Shown piece by piece: positions 1 to 9,328 of a stretch of 64,000 nucleotides of DNA. Position 1 is the stretch's first letter; each line of letters begins with the position of its first letter. The position numbers were made by a program, and so were the translations under genes. The stretch comes from Acidimicrobiia bacterium (lineage in GTDB: Bacteria; Actinomycetota; Acidimicrobiia; Acidimicrobiales; CATQHL01): NCBI GenBank assembly GCA_009835395.1, contig VXXM01000038.1:1-64000 (forward strand), read 5' to 3'. The notes under the pieces were generated by a model. The model was not told the origin of the DNA and made no database searches. It was given only the letters and a program-made list of their open reading frames with translations.

Positions 1-198
1 TTGCTGGACGACGCCGGTCGCCGGGGTCACCGGCGGCGGGGGAGCGAGCGTGACGACGGTGTTGCTGCCGGCGCCACCGGTGTCGGTGGTGGGACCCTCG
101 GTGTCGTCACCGGTATCGAAGCAGGCGGTGAGCGTGATGACCAGCACGGCCGAAAGGCCGGCCAGGGTTATGCGCCCGAGATGAGTGGCGCGTGCCAT
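1..198 (-). CDS. Secreted lipoprotein, 3' end cut by window edge
   Basis: Sixty-six codons are visible and the reading frame is still open at base 1, so this is the N-terminal part only. It has a short basic start, a hydrophobic stretch and a lipobox (LTAC, Cys at about residue 26). An acidic Thr/Gly-rich and then Pro-rich linker follows, the usual layout of an actinobacterial lipoprotein tethered outside the membrane. The ORF track shows only a shadow on the other strand. The next gene in the same direction is a LysM lipoprotein with the same architecture, so a shared cell-envelope role is possible; the function of this one cannot be read. A TAGGTT box lies 7 bases before the ATG, so the mRNA may be leaderless. 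Confidence 0.7.
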   Translation of the reverse strand, partial: MARATHLGRITLAGLSAVLVITLTACFDTGDDTEGPTTDTGGAGSNTVVTLAPPPPVTPATGVVQQ

Positions 199-205
199 GT
201 TCACG

Positions 206-211
206 AACCTA
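206..211 (-). promoter_or_regulatory. Candidate -10 box of a leaderless lipoprotein gene
   Basis: TAGGTT fits the TAnnnT -10 pattern and ends 7 bases before the ATG at 198. No ribosome binding site fits in that gap. No clear -35 is seen. Confidence 0.4.
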
Positions 212-274
212 GCCGATCTGGATCCATTTGAAGAAACCGACCCCGTCGGCTGCAACGGCAGAACCCGTCAGTCC

Positions 275-295
275 CCGCGATCTGTCCTGTCGCGG
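275..295 (-). terminator. Weak hairpin after LysM lipoprotein gene
   Basis: CCGCGA and TCGCGG form a 6-bp stem around a 9-nt loop, a few bases after the stop codon of the leftward LysM gene. There is no U-tract, so this is a possible terminator only. Confidence 0.25.
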
Positions 296-302
296 CGGCG
301 GG

Positions 303-758
303 TCAGCCGGCCGGTGGGATGGTCAGCGTGTCGCCCTCGAAGATGACGTCAGGATTGCTGATGTTGTTGGCCTCGATGACGTCGTCGAGGCTGACGCCGA
401 ACCGCTGGGCGATGCTGAACAGGGTGTCGCCGGCCTGCACCGTATAGAGGAGGATTCCGTTTTCGTCCACCACCGGCTGGGTTGTTGGCGGCGTCGGCTC
501 CACAGCGATCACCTCCGCCGTTGTCGGCGGCGTCGGCTCCACAGCGATCACCTCCGCCGTTGTCGGCGGCGTCGGCTCCACAGCGATCACCTCCGCCGCC
601 GTCGTCGGCGGCTCTGTCGGAGGTGGTGGGGCCGCCGGCTGCTGGGTCGTCGTTGTCGTGTCGGGCTCGTCGTCGCCGAAACACGAAGTGACCACCAGCG
701 CCAGGACAACGGTGAGTGCGATCAGAGCGATTCGCCTGCGAGGACGCGCATGAGACAT
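303..758 (-). CDS. LysM-domain lipoprotein with 13-residue tandem repeats
   Basis: A 151-residue protein likely bound to the outer face of the membrane and to peptidoglycan. Seen: basic N-terminus, hydrophobic segment, lipobox VTSC (Cys26), a Thr/Pro linker with three copies of AEVIAVEPTPPTT, then one C-terminal LysM domain (about residues 105-149; YTVQAGDTLFSIAQRFGVS is a classic LysM start). LysM domains bind N-acetylglucosamine-containing glycans. The ORF track extends this frame to 1277, but the signal peptide begins at the ATG at 758. A TAGGCT box sits 7 bases upstream of that ATG, which supports the start and suggests a leaderless mRNA. Confidence is high for the domains; the exact role in the wall is unknown. 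Confidence 0.88.
   Translation of the reverse strand: MSHARPRRRIALIALTVVLALVVTSCFGDDEPDTTTTTQQPAAPPPPTEPPTTAAEVIAVEPTPPTTAEVIAVEPTPPTTAEVIAVEPTPPTTQPVVDENGILLYTVQAGDTLFSIAQRFGVSLDDVIEANNISNPDVIFEGDTLTIPPAG
481..597 (-). repeat. Three tandem 39-bp in-frame repeats in LysM linker
   Basis: Three consecutive 39-bp units, nearly identical at DNA level, encode AEVIAVEPTPPTT three times. The length is a multiple of three, so copy number can change without breaking the frame. They lengthen the spacer between membrane anchor and LysM domain. Confidence 0.85.
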
Positions 759-765
759 GGCATCA

Positions 766-771
766 AGCCTA
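766..771 (-). promoter_or_regulatory. Candidate -10 box of LysM lipoprotein gene
   Basis: TAGGCT (TAnnnT) ends 7 bases before the ATG at 758, the spacing expected if transcription starts at or next to the start codon. Confidence 0.4.
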
Positions 772-843
772 CACCCGCCACCGGGGCAACTCAGGGATGC
801 AATGAGGGGTGTACAAATCCCCCGGTCGGGCGCGTCGTGACAG

Positions 844-849
844 TACGTT
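844..849 (+). promoter_or_regulatory. Candidate -10 box of DUF3499-like gene
   Basis: TACGTT (TAnnnT) ends 6 bases before the ATG at 856, again at leaderless spacing. The promoter is divergent from that of the LysM gene. Confidence 0.4.
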
Positions 850-855
850 TGTTGC

Positions 856-1299
856 ATGGACGGAATCCACCCCGGAGGTGGAGCGGCCGCGATCGCGACC
901 GGGAATGCCGTAGCGCCACCCCACAACGGGGCCCAGGAAGCGGCCGGCTGTGCCCACATGCTGTGCCCCGAATCCGCAACCGCGCTGCTGCTCTTCGACG
1001 CCCGCGTGACCGCGGCCTGGCTCATGGACTTCGAGGGCAGGGCTTGGCGCGGCCTGCCCATGTGCTCGGCGCACGCCAACCGGTTCCGGCCGCCCGTCGG
1101 CTGGGTGCTGTCGGACCAGCGAAGCCCGAGCCGCCCGCGGCGGTCCGCCGGCGAGGGTTCGCCGGCCTCGGAACCGGCGGCGTCCGGCGCCGAATCCGCC
1201 GACGACTCGGGGTCCGGCGACGACGCGCCGGCGCGCGAGCCGGCACCGACGCCGCTCCTCACGCGGGCGTTCCGCACGACTGCTCACTCCGCGATCTGA
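856..1299 (+). CDS. DUF3499-like protein
   Basis: A 147-residue protein. The first half has a Cys pair near residues 32-37, then ESATALLLFDARVTAAWL and a MCSAHANRFRPPVGW segment. That is the pattern I know from actinobacterial DUF3499 proteins, where conserved Cys and His residues suggest metal binding. The second half is Ser/Glu/Ala/Pro-rich and probably disordered. The function of the family is unknown. The start at 856 is favoured over the later ATG at 958 because it keeps the first Cys and has a -10 box exactly 6 bases upstream. The gene is divergent from the LysM gene and upstream of a beta-propeller gene. The family call rests on recall of the motif pattern. Confidence 0.65.
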   Translation: MDGIHPGGGAAAIATGNAVAPPHNGAQEAAGCAHMLCPESATALLLFDARVTAAWLMDFEGRAWRGLPMCSAHANRFRPPVGWVLSDQRSPSRPRRSAGEGSPASEPAASGAESADDSGSGDDAPAREPAPTPLLTRAFRTTAHSAI

Positions 1300-1312
1300 C
1301 GCCGCCGCCTAG

Positions 1313-2974
1313 GTGCGGCACACTCCTGACTCGGTGAACACCTCTTCGCGCGCCCGCGCCGTCCCGGTGCGCGTCACGTTGCTCGGGCTCGCCGCGTTGG
1401 CGGCCCTGGTGCTGCCGGTCCTGCTCGCCGGCACTCCCGAGCGCGCCGGCGAGGTGTCCGCCGGCTCGACGCACGACCCGCCGCCGGCACTTGATCCGGC
1501 ACCGCCGCCGGCGACGCCCCCGCAGCCGCCGGACACCTCGCCGGCTGTTCCTCCGCCGTCGTCGCCCGAGGAATTGCCGGAGGCCGCTACCGAGGAGCCG
1601 GAGACCTGGGTGGACGGCGCATCGTTCGGTCAGCCCCCCGCCAACGCGACACCGGGTGTCCTCACCTTCCGGGGCTCGCCGACTCGCAGCTGGTACGGAA
1701 CGGGCCCGGTGCCGCGGAACCCGATCCTGCTCTGGCGATTCCCGCAGAACGAGAACATGTGCTCCTTCTCCAGCTACCACGGTGAGCAGATCGAGTGGTG
1801 CGGAACCGGCTGGACCGGCCAAGTGGCGGTGTTCGAGCGCGACGGCCGCACGTGGGTGGTCTTCGGGGCTTTCGACAACAACGTGCACTTTCTCGATGCA
1901 GCCACGGGCGAGCGCCTGCTGGCGGACTTCGAGACCGGAGACCTCATCAAGACGTCGGTCGTGATCGATCCCGACGAGCACCCGCTCGCCTACTTCGGCT
2001 CGCGCGACAACTTCTTCCGGATCGTGGCGTTCGACCGCCCCGAACCCACCGAACTGTGGAGTCTGGGGGCGTACGACTACGGACCGGGGCTGTGGAACGA
2101 CGACTGGGACTCGACCCCGCTCGTGTTGAACGACTACCTCTTCCTCGGCGGGGAGAACAGCAGGTTCTTCGTGATCCGCCTGAACCGGGGCTACGGCGCG
2201 GACGGGCTGGTCACGGTGGATCCGGAGGTCGTCTTCCACTGGGCGGGTTGGGACGACCAACTCCTCGCCGATCTCGAGGAATCCGACCAGGGCCACTACA
2301 ACGTCGCCATCGAGTCCTCCCCGGCGATCTGGGAGAACACCCTCTACTACGCCAACTCCGGCGGGCTCGTGACGGGCTGGGACATTTCGGGGCTCGCCGA
2401 GGGGCTCATGCCCGAACAGGTCTTCCGGTTCTGGGCGGGCGACGACATCGACGCCACGCCTGTCGTCGACGAGGAGGGGTACCTGTACGTGGGTGTGGAG
2501 TACGAGGCCCGGGAGACCGCACGCGCCCGCGAGGTGGGCCAACTCGTCAAACTCGACCCGTCTCGCCCCACCGATCCCATCGTGTGGTCGGTGCATGACC
2601 GTTCCGAGGCCGCGCAGCGGGGCGTCTGGAGCACGCCCGTGGTGTGGCGCGACATGGTGTACGCGACGACCCACACGGGCAGGTTCTGGGGCGTCGACCG
2701 GGAGACGGGCAGGATCCGCTGGGAGAAGCGATTCGCCGAACTGCTGTGGAGCAGCCCGATCGTGATCGACGAGACGTTGATTCTGGCGGACGGGGCGGGG
2801 CGGATCACCGCCTACGACGTGAGCGACACGTCGATCGAGCCGCCGATCGTATGGCAACTGCAGGTCGGCAACGAATGGCGCTTCGAGTCCTCCCCGGTCA
2901 TCTGGGACGGCGTGATCTACGTGGGGGGGCGCAGCGGTGCGATGTACGCGGTCGGCGATGCCGGCCGCCGGTAG
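1313..2974 (+). CDS. Membrane-anchored PQQ-like beta-propeller protein
   Basis: A 553-residue protein with an N-terminal hydrophobic segment (about residues 19-40), a Pro-rich linker and a large propeller domain. The propeller shows repeated blade signatures such as WSTPVVWRDMVYATTHTGRFW, SSPIVIDETLILADGAG and SSPVIWDGVIYVGG. These are typical of PQQ-type and BamB-like quinoprotein folds; I cannot see whether PQQ is bound. The protein probably sits outside the cell, held by its N-terminal helix. The start is GTG at 1313; a second GTG at 1334 would remove only seven residues. Its stop lies a few bases before the next gene. Substrate unknown. Confidence 0.75.
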   Translation: MRHTPDSVNTSSRARAVPVRVTLLGLAALAALVLPVLLAGTPERAGEVSAGSTHDPPPALDPAPPPATPPQPPDTSPAVPPPSSPEELPEAATEEPETWVDGASFGQPPANATPGVLTFRGSPTRSWYGTGPVPRNPILLWRFPQNENMCSFSSYHGEQIEWCGTGWTGQVAVFERDGRTWVVFGAFDNNVHFLDAATGERLLADFETGDLIKTSVVIDPDEHPLAYFGSRDNFFRIVAFDRPEPTELWSLGAYDYGPGLWNDDWDSTPLVLNDYLFLGGENSRFFVIRLNRGYGADGLVTVDPEVVFHWAGWDDQLLADLEESDQGHYNVAIESSPAIWENTLYYANSGGLVTGWDISGLAEGLMPEQVFRFWAGDDIDATPVVDEEGYLYVGVEYEARETARAREVGQLVKLDPSRPTDPIVWSVHDRSEAAQRGVWSTPVVWRDMVYATTHTGRFWGVDRETGRIRWEKRFAELLWSSPIVIDETLILADGAGRITAYDVSDTSIEPPIVWQLQVGNEWRFESSPVIWDGVIYVGGRSGAMYAVGDAGRR

Positions 2975-2977
2975 CGT
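2972..2977 (+). promoter_or_regulatory. Candidate -10 box overlapping stop codon
   Basis: TAGCGT includes the TAG stop of the propeller gene and lies 9 bases before ATG 2987 (3 bases before the in-frame GTG 2981). Possible separate promoter for the PLP-enzyme pair. Confidence 0.25.
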
Positions 2978-2986
2978 GTGGTGCCT

Positions 2987-4513
<1,527 letters not shown>

Positions 4514-4532
4514 GAGAACCCAGGGTCGGCCG

Positions 4533-5762
4533 ATGAAGCGTCTCACCGCCGAGGGCGGCTGGTTGGGATCGCCGGCCGGTCCTCGCTTCGACGTGGACGA
4601 CGGCAGCGGCAACCCTTTCGTGCGGTATCGGCGCCTGCTCTGGGCCTACCGCCGGTTCGCCGAGTCGGGCCGCTCCGACGGCGACTTCGTGGCGGCGGTG
4701 GAGCGGCTCGACCGCCGGGTCGCCGAGATCGGCGGGAGGGGATTCCGGGTGACGCCCAGCGCGCCCGCGCCCGAGTTGAGCAAGCGTCTCGGTGTGGACC
4801 TCTGGGTGAAGGACGAGACGGGCAACGTCACCGGCACGCACAAGGCGCGCCATCTCATGGGCCTGGCGCTGCACCTCGAGGCGGATGCCGAGGCCCCTCA
4901 GCGCCGGTTGGCCATTGCCTCCTGCGGGAATGCGGCCCTGGCGGCGGCCACCGTGGCCCGGGCCGCTGACCGTCCCCTCGACGTGTTCATCCCGCCGTGG
5001 GCCGACGCCTACATCGTGGCTGCCCTCGAGGCTCTGGGCGCCGATATCGAGGTCTGCCCGCGGCGGCCCGGCGAGCTGGGCGATCCCTGCTTCAGCCGCT
5101 TCCGCGAGGCCACGGCGGCCGGCTCGCTGCCGTTCTGTTCCGTCGCCGTCGAGAATCTCTGGACCATCGACGGCGGCCGCACGCTGGCGTTCGAGATGAT
5201 CGAGTCGCTCGCCGGAGCACGGGATCTGGACGCGCTGTTCGTGCAGGTGGGGGGTGGAGCCCTGGCGTCCAGCGTGGTGCAGGGTTTCGTCGAGGCCGCC
5301 GACGCGGGTGTCGTCGGCCGCCTCCCTGCCTTGTACGCGGTCCAGGCCGAGGGATGCGCGCCGCTGCAGCACGCCTGGAACCGGCTGGCGTCGCTGGGTG
5401 CGGAGTCGGGAATGGAGACCGCCTTGGATGCGGCTGCCGCCGATCCCTACCGCTTCATGCAGCCCTGGGCACCTCCGGAGGGCGACAGCCCCCAGAGCAT
5501 CGCCACCGGGATCCTCGACGACATCACCTACGACTGGCTGCCGATCGTCTGGGGTGTGGCGGCGACCGGTGGCGACGTGGTGGTGGCGCCGGAAGACCTG
5601 GTGGCCGAGGCCCATGCGCTGGCTCGGCGCTGGACCGATGTGCCGGTGGATCCGACCGGAACGGCGGGCCTGGCCGGCCTGCTGGCGGCGCGCCGTGCGG
5701 GGCTGGTGGCCGAGGGCGCACGGGTGGGCGTGCTGTTCACCGGAGTCGATCGCGGCACCTGA
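4533..5762 (+). CDS. PLP-dependent enzyme, threonine-synthase-like
   Basis: A 409-residue fold-type II PLP enzyme. VKDETGNVTGTHKARHLMG contains the probable PLP Lys (TGTHKAR resembles the TGSFKxR of threonine synthase and serine dehydratase). ASCGNAALAAATVARAA is the Ser-x-Gly-Asn phosphate loop region, and FVQVGGGALASSVVQGF is the Gly-rich loop. It directly follows another PLP enzyme of the same superfamily, with different sequence and length, so a heteromeric or sequential pathway function is plausible. It is not necessarily threonine synthase: hom and thrB are not in the window. No strong Shine-Dalgarno is seen. Confidence 0.72.
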   Translation: MKRLTAEGGWLGSPAGPRFDVDDGSGNPFVRYRRLLWAYRRFAESGRSDGDFVAAVERLDRRVAEIGGRGFRVTPSAPAPELSKRLGVDLWVKDETGNVTGTHKARHLMGLALHLEADAEAPQRRLAIASCGNAALAAATVARAADRPLDVFIPPWADAYIVAALEALGADIEVCPRRPGELGDPCFSRFREATAAGSLPFCSVAVENLWTIDGGRTLAFEMIESLAGARDLDALFVQVGGGALASSVVQGFVEAADAGVVGRLPALYAVQAEGCAPLQHAWNRLASLGAESGMETALDAAAADPYRFMQPWAPPEGDSPQSIATGILDDITYDWLPIVWGVAATGGDVVVAPEDLVAEAHALARRWTDVPVDPTGTAGLAGLLAARRAGLVAEGARVGVLFTGVDRGT

Positions 5763-5970
5763 TTCCTGCCTGGGAGCCGATGAAGAGTCGCCGAATCGAT
5801 AGAGAGCGGCTAATTCATCGAGCGAATCTTTCGTTTCTTCGCGCCGGTGGATCGGCGCCGTGGTCTGCTTGACTGGATCCCAGCAACAACCGACGAGAGC
5901 GCCAACATCTCGTGACGCTCCTTGGGGGGGCCGCCCGGCGGGGCGGAACCCGCAGCAGGGAGGTGAAGGC
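5763..5970. other. Intergenic stretch without recognised gene
   Basis: About 208 bases between the PLP pair and the DM13 protein. The short ORFs here look like chance frames. It ends with a good Shine-Dalgarno (GGGAGGTGA) for the ATG at 5971. I see no clear promoter or terminator. Confidence 0.5.
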
Positions 5971-6930
5971 ATGGAACCATCACCCGCCACATCGAGTTCT
6001 CTGATCAGGCGCCTGTGGGGCTGGGCCCGGCGGCACTGGATCATCACCTCGATCGGCGTCGCCGCGGCCATCGGCTTGGGCATCTGGCTGATCTTTTTCT
6101 TCTTCGCCGTGCAGACGCTGTTCATCGACGAGGAGGTGGACGAGGCGCTGCCGTTCGGTGAGTCTGCGGTTCCCGCGGAGGCCCCGGCACCAGCGCCCGC
6201 TACCGAGCCGGCTCCTCCCGCGCCGGCATCCGCCGGGGAGGCGCCCGCCTCTGCCACCGACCCGGCGGCTCCCACAGCGCCCGCGCCGGCCCCGGCGGAA
6301 GGCGCTGCGCCCGCCCCCGCACCTCCGGCCGCTGAGGACCCCGCTCCCGCACCTGCGGGGGAGGCCGTCCCCGAGACGCCGGTTCCGGCCCCGGATCCCC
6401 CCGCCGAGACCGACGCGGCGCCCGCGCCGGCCCCGGCTGGAGGGGAGCTGGTGGCCGGACCGGGTGCCTCGGGAATGCCCGGCGATGAGATCACCCCGGA
6501 GATGGCCGACGAGACGAACGAGGCCATCGCCTCGGGGGCGATGCCGCGTGAGGTCATCATGAGCGAGGAACGGCCCATGCCGGTGGCGCCGCAGATCGTC
6601 ACGCTCGTCTCCGGCGAGTTCATGAGCCGCAGCCATCCCACGTCGGGCCGGGTGCTCGTGCTGAACGACGGCTCCGAGCAGCGCTTCCTGCGCTTCGAGG
6701 ACTTCCGCACCGACAACGGTCCCGACCTCAACGTGTGGTTGTCCTCGGCACCGCCCGACGCGCCGGTCAGGGATTTCCTGAACGACTGGATCGATCTCGG
6801 CGACCTGAAGGGCAACGTGGGCGCCCAGAACTACGAGATCCCGCCGAGCGTCGACCTGGATCGCTACTCCACGGTGCTGGTCTGGTGCGTGCGCTTCAGC
6901 GTGGCCTTCGGATCGGCTCCCCTGGCCTGA
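5971..6930 (+). CDS. DM13-domain membrane protein with Pro/Ala linker
   Basis: A 319-residue protein. A transmembrane helix lies at about residues 24-50 (ITSIGVAAAIGLGIWLIFFF), then about 110 residues rich in Pro, Ala and Glu, then a C-terminal DM13 domain (about 210-319) with GEFMSRSHPTSGRVLVLNDGS, LRFEDFRTDNGPDLNVWLS and VLVWCVRFSVAFGSAPL. DM13 domains are proposed electron-transfer modules with a conserved Cys (here VWCVRFSV). The topology suggests one membrane anchor with the domain outside. The ORF track starts at 5860, but the ATG at 5971 has a strong Shine-Dalgarno and begins the natural N-terminus. Redox partner unknown. Confidence 0.83.
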   Translation: MEPSPATSSSLIRRLWGWARRHWIITSIGVAAAIGLGIWLIFFFFAVQTLFIDEEVDEALPFGESAVPAEAPAPAPATEPAPPAPASAGEAPASATDPAAPTAPAPAPAEGAAPAPAPPAAEDPAPAPAGEAVPETPVPAPDPPAETDAAPAPAPAGGELVAGPGASGMPGDEITPEMADETNEAIASGAMPREVIMSEERPMPVAPQIVTLVSGEFMSRSHPTSGRVLVLNDGSEQRFLRFEDFRTDNGPDLNVWLSSAPPDAPVRDFLNDWIDLGDLKGNVGAQNYEIPPSVDLDRYSTVLVWCVRFSVAFGSAPLA

Positions 6931-6951
6931 ACCAGGGCCTGCCGGCGGCGT

Positions 6952-8412
6952 TCAGCCGGAAGGCACCCTCGGCCAGGTGTGCGGCACCTCGATGCCGGCG
7001 CGGCGCAGCAGGTCCCGCTGCGCCGTCGCCGCGGTGAGGCGGAGTTCGTCGACGTCGAGGGTCGTGCAGCGCCCGTCACGCACCACGGGTCGCCCCCCGA
7101 CGAACACGTCGCGCACGTCTCGCCCGTCGCTTCCCCACACCAGTTGCAACGCCACGTCGCCACGGGGCGTCAAGGCTGACGCCTCGCAGTCGAAGACCAC
7201 CACGTCGGCCAGCTTGCCCACCTCCAGCGAACCGATCTCGGCGCCCTTGCCGATGGCCTCGGCTCCCCGGATGGTCGCCAACTCGAACGCGTCGTGCGCC
7301 CCGAACCCCTCGGGATCCACCGGCATGTCCCGGGCCAGTCCGGCCGCCAGCGCGGCCGCCCGGAGCACGTCGGGCAGGTCGCCGGCGTTGCCGGCATCGC
7401 ATCCCAGCGCCAGGCGGCCGCCCCGGCGCGCCAACTCGAGGTGTCGCCCGGCCGCCGTGACACCCTGCCCCAACCGCAGATAGGCCCATGGGCAGTAGGC
7501 GATAGCGGTCTCGCTGCCCAGCACCAGTTCCACCTCGGTGTCGTCCAGCCACACGCCGTGGGCCAGCAGGAGATGGCGACCCAGGATTCCCAGCCGGTCG
7601 AAGTGCACCAGCGGCCGGACGCCGCGCCGGCGCAGGTAGCTCTCGGGGTCCGAGGACGTCGGCGAGATGTGCATCGTCATGCCGCAGCCGGCGCCGCGTG
7701 CCAGGTCAGCGGCCCCCACCAGCAACTCGTCGGAGGCCAGGTCATGGCCTACCAGCGTCACCCAGCCTTCCACCAGCCCGCCCGGCGGGTGCGCCGCCAG
7801 GACCTGCCGCTGGCGGTCCAGCACCTCGTCCGGCGGCGCCGCGAACGGGGCGTCGTCGATGTCCCACCCCCAGGTGCCGACGGTGCCGCGCACCCCGACG
7901 GCCGCCATTCCCGCCGCCACTCGGCCGGGGTTCGCCACGGTGCCCGCCTCCACGAGCGTGGTGACGCCGCAGAGCGCGCTCTGCGCGGCCGTGAGTGTGG
8001 CCGACAGTTCGTCGTCGTCGGGCGTGTGCTCAGCATGCAGCGGCACCGACCACGAGAAGATGGACTCACCGGACGTCAGCAGGTCGGGGATGCAGCTGCG
8101 CACCAGAGGGTCGCCGGTGAGGTGCTGGTGCGCGTTGATCAGCCCTGGCGTCACGATGCATCCGGATGCGTCCAACTCGGCTGCATCCGGGTAGGCCGAC
8201 CGGAGTGCCGGCGTCGAGCCGACCGCCAAGATGCGGTCGCCCGCGATCACGACGGTGCCGCCCACCAGCACTTCCCGGCGGGCGTTCATCGTCACCACGT
8301 CACCGCCGGTGATCAGCAGCGCGGCCGGGAGGGCCTCCCCGCCCCGGCCGTCACCGGGAGCGTTCTTGCGGTCGGTCCGCGCCGAGGAGTCGGGTTGTGG
8401 TGCACCCGCCAT
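6952..8412 (-). CDS. Atz/Trz-family amidohydrolase (deaminase-like)
   Basis: A 486-residue metal-dependent hydrolase of the cytosolic deaminase group. VTPGLINAHQHLTGDPLV holds the HxH metal ligands. Later His residues are in MTMHISPTSSD and LLLAHGVWLDD, and the Asp ligand is in LALGCDAGNAGDL. The C-terminus returns to the small beta domain (SLEVGKLADVVVFD). Relatives deaminate guanine, 8-oxoguanine, S-adenosylhomocysteine or dechlorinate triazines; the substrate here is open. Other purine-type genes lie at the far right of the window but are not linked to this one. A TACCCT box lies 8 bases before the ATG. Confidence 0.82.
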   Translation of the reverse strand: MAGAPQPDSSARTDRKNAPGDGRGGEALPAALLITGGDVVTMNARREVLVGGTVVIAGDRILAVGSTPALRSAYPDAAELDASGCIVTPGLINAHQHLTGDPLVRSCIPDLLTSGESIFSWSVPLHAEHTPDDDELSATLTAAQSALCGVTTLVEAGTVANPGRVAAGMAAVGVRGTVGTWGWDIDDAPFAAPPDEVLDRQRQVLAAHPPGGLVEGWVTLVGHDLASDELLVGAADLARGAGCGMTMHISPTSSDPESYLRRRGVRPLVHFDRLGILGRHLLLAHGVWLDDTEVELVLGSETAIAYCPWAYLRLGQGVTAAGRHLELARRGGRLALGCDAGNAGDLPDVLRAAALAAGLARDMPVDPEGFGAHDAFELATIRGAEAIGKGAEIGSLEVGKLADVVVFDCEASALTPRGDVALQLVWGSDGRDVRDVFVGGRPVVRDGRCTTLDVDELRLTAATAQRDLLRRAGIEVPHTWPRVPSG

Positions 8413-8420
8413 TCAACGGC

Positions 8421-8426
8421 AGGGTA
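8421..8426 (-). promoter_or_regulatory. Candidate -10 box of amidohydrolase gene
   Basis: TACCCT on the minus strand ends 8 bases before ATG 8412, near-leaderless spacing. Confidence 0.35.
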
Positions 8427-8483
8427 GTTGAGTCCGCAGCGAGCCCCGGGGCCGCGGGTATCTGCTCGCCCAGGCGGCGTCGC

Positions 8484-8489
8484 TACCCT
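8484..8489 (+). promoter_or_regulatory. Candidate -10 box of SDR gene
   Basis: TACCCT ends 6 bases before the ATG at 8496. No Shine-Dalgarno fits between them, so the mRNA is probably leaderless. Confidence 0.4.
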
Positions 8490-8495
8490 CTCGGC

Positions 8496-9242
8496 ATGGA
8501 TCTGGGGCTCGCGGGTCGGCGGGCGGCCGTGGCGGCTTCCTCAGCCGGTTTGGGTCTTGCGGTGGCTGAGGCCCTGGCCGGTGAGGGTTGCACGGTCGTG
8601 ATCTCCGGGCGAGACCCCGAGCGCCTCAGCCGAGCAGCCGAGGGGATTCCCGGCACCATTCCGGTCGTCGCCGACGTGTCCGACGCAGCCGGCGCCGAGG
8701 CGTTCGTGCGCGACGCCCGCGACGCCCTCGGCGGCATCGACATCCTGGTCATCAACGCCGGCGGCCCGCCCGATGGCGGCTTCGGGTCCTTTGAGCCGGC
8801 GGACTACCTTGAGGCGGTTCATCTGAACCTGATGTCGGTGGTGGCCATGTGCTACGCCGTCACTCCTGAGATGCGGGATCGGCGCTGGGGCCGGATCCTT
8901 GCCATCACCTCGGTGACGGTGCGTCACCCGCTACCCGGCCTGATCCTCTCCAACACGGCGCGCGCCGGTGCCACAGGATTCCTGAAGACGCTGGCGACCG
9001 AACTCGCCGCCGACGGCGTCACCGTCAACTCCATCCAACCCGGCCTGCACGACACCGCCAGGCTGCACTCGGTGTGGGGTGAGGATCTCCCGGCGGTGGT
9101 CGCCCGGAGGGTGCCGGCCGGCCGGCTCGGCGACGCCGGCGATTTCGGGCGCGTCGCCGCCCTGCTGTGCTCGGAATGGGCCGGCTACGTCACCGGCGCG
9201 GCCGTCCCCGTCGACGGCGGCCTCGCCCAGGGACTCCAGTAG
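8496..9242 (+). CDS. SDR-family protein lacking the usual Tyr/Lys pair
   Basis: A 248-residue Rossmann protein of the short-chain dehydrogenase family. The nucleotide loop is [17 protein letters not shown], the NAG motif is [11 protein letters not shown], and the C-terminus [13 protein letters not shown] is typical. The catalytic Ser is present (ITSVTV), but at the +13 and +17 positions where YxxxK should be there is S and R ([10 protein letters not shown]). Some FabG-like clades carry this S/R variant, so it need not be dead, but it cannot be called a standard dehydrogenase. The ORF track begins at 8397; ATG 8496 fits the domain start and the -10 box. It is followed by glyA after 86 bases. 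Confidence 0.8.
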   Translation: MDLGLAGRRAAVAASSAGLGLAVAEALAGEGCTVVISGRDPERLSRAAEGIPGTIPVVADVSDAAGAEAFVRDARDALGGIDILVINAGGPPDGGFGSFEPADYLEAVHLNLMSVVAMCYAVTPEMRDRRWGRILAITSVTVRHPLPGLILSNTARAGATGFLKTLATELAADGVTVNSIQPGLHDTARLHSVWGEDLPAVVARRVPAGRLGDAGDFGRVAALLCSEWAGYVTGAAVPVDGGLAQGLQ

Positions 9243-9328
9243 CGCCCCCGATCGAAGCCCGCCGCCCGCTGCGGGCCAAGGGGCGGCATACTGCCCCGAC
9301 GTCCGCGGAGCATGCAAAGGAGCAGGCG

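Noticed and set aside
481-597. CRISPR-like repeat array
   Set aside because: No spacers; the three units are contiguous and in frame within a coding linker.
1259-1312. Transposase or IS remnant in intergenic gaps
   Set aside because: No terminal repeats or transposase motifs seen in any gap of the window.
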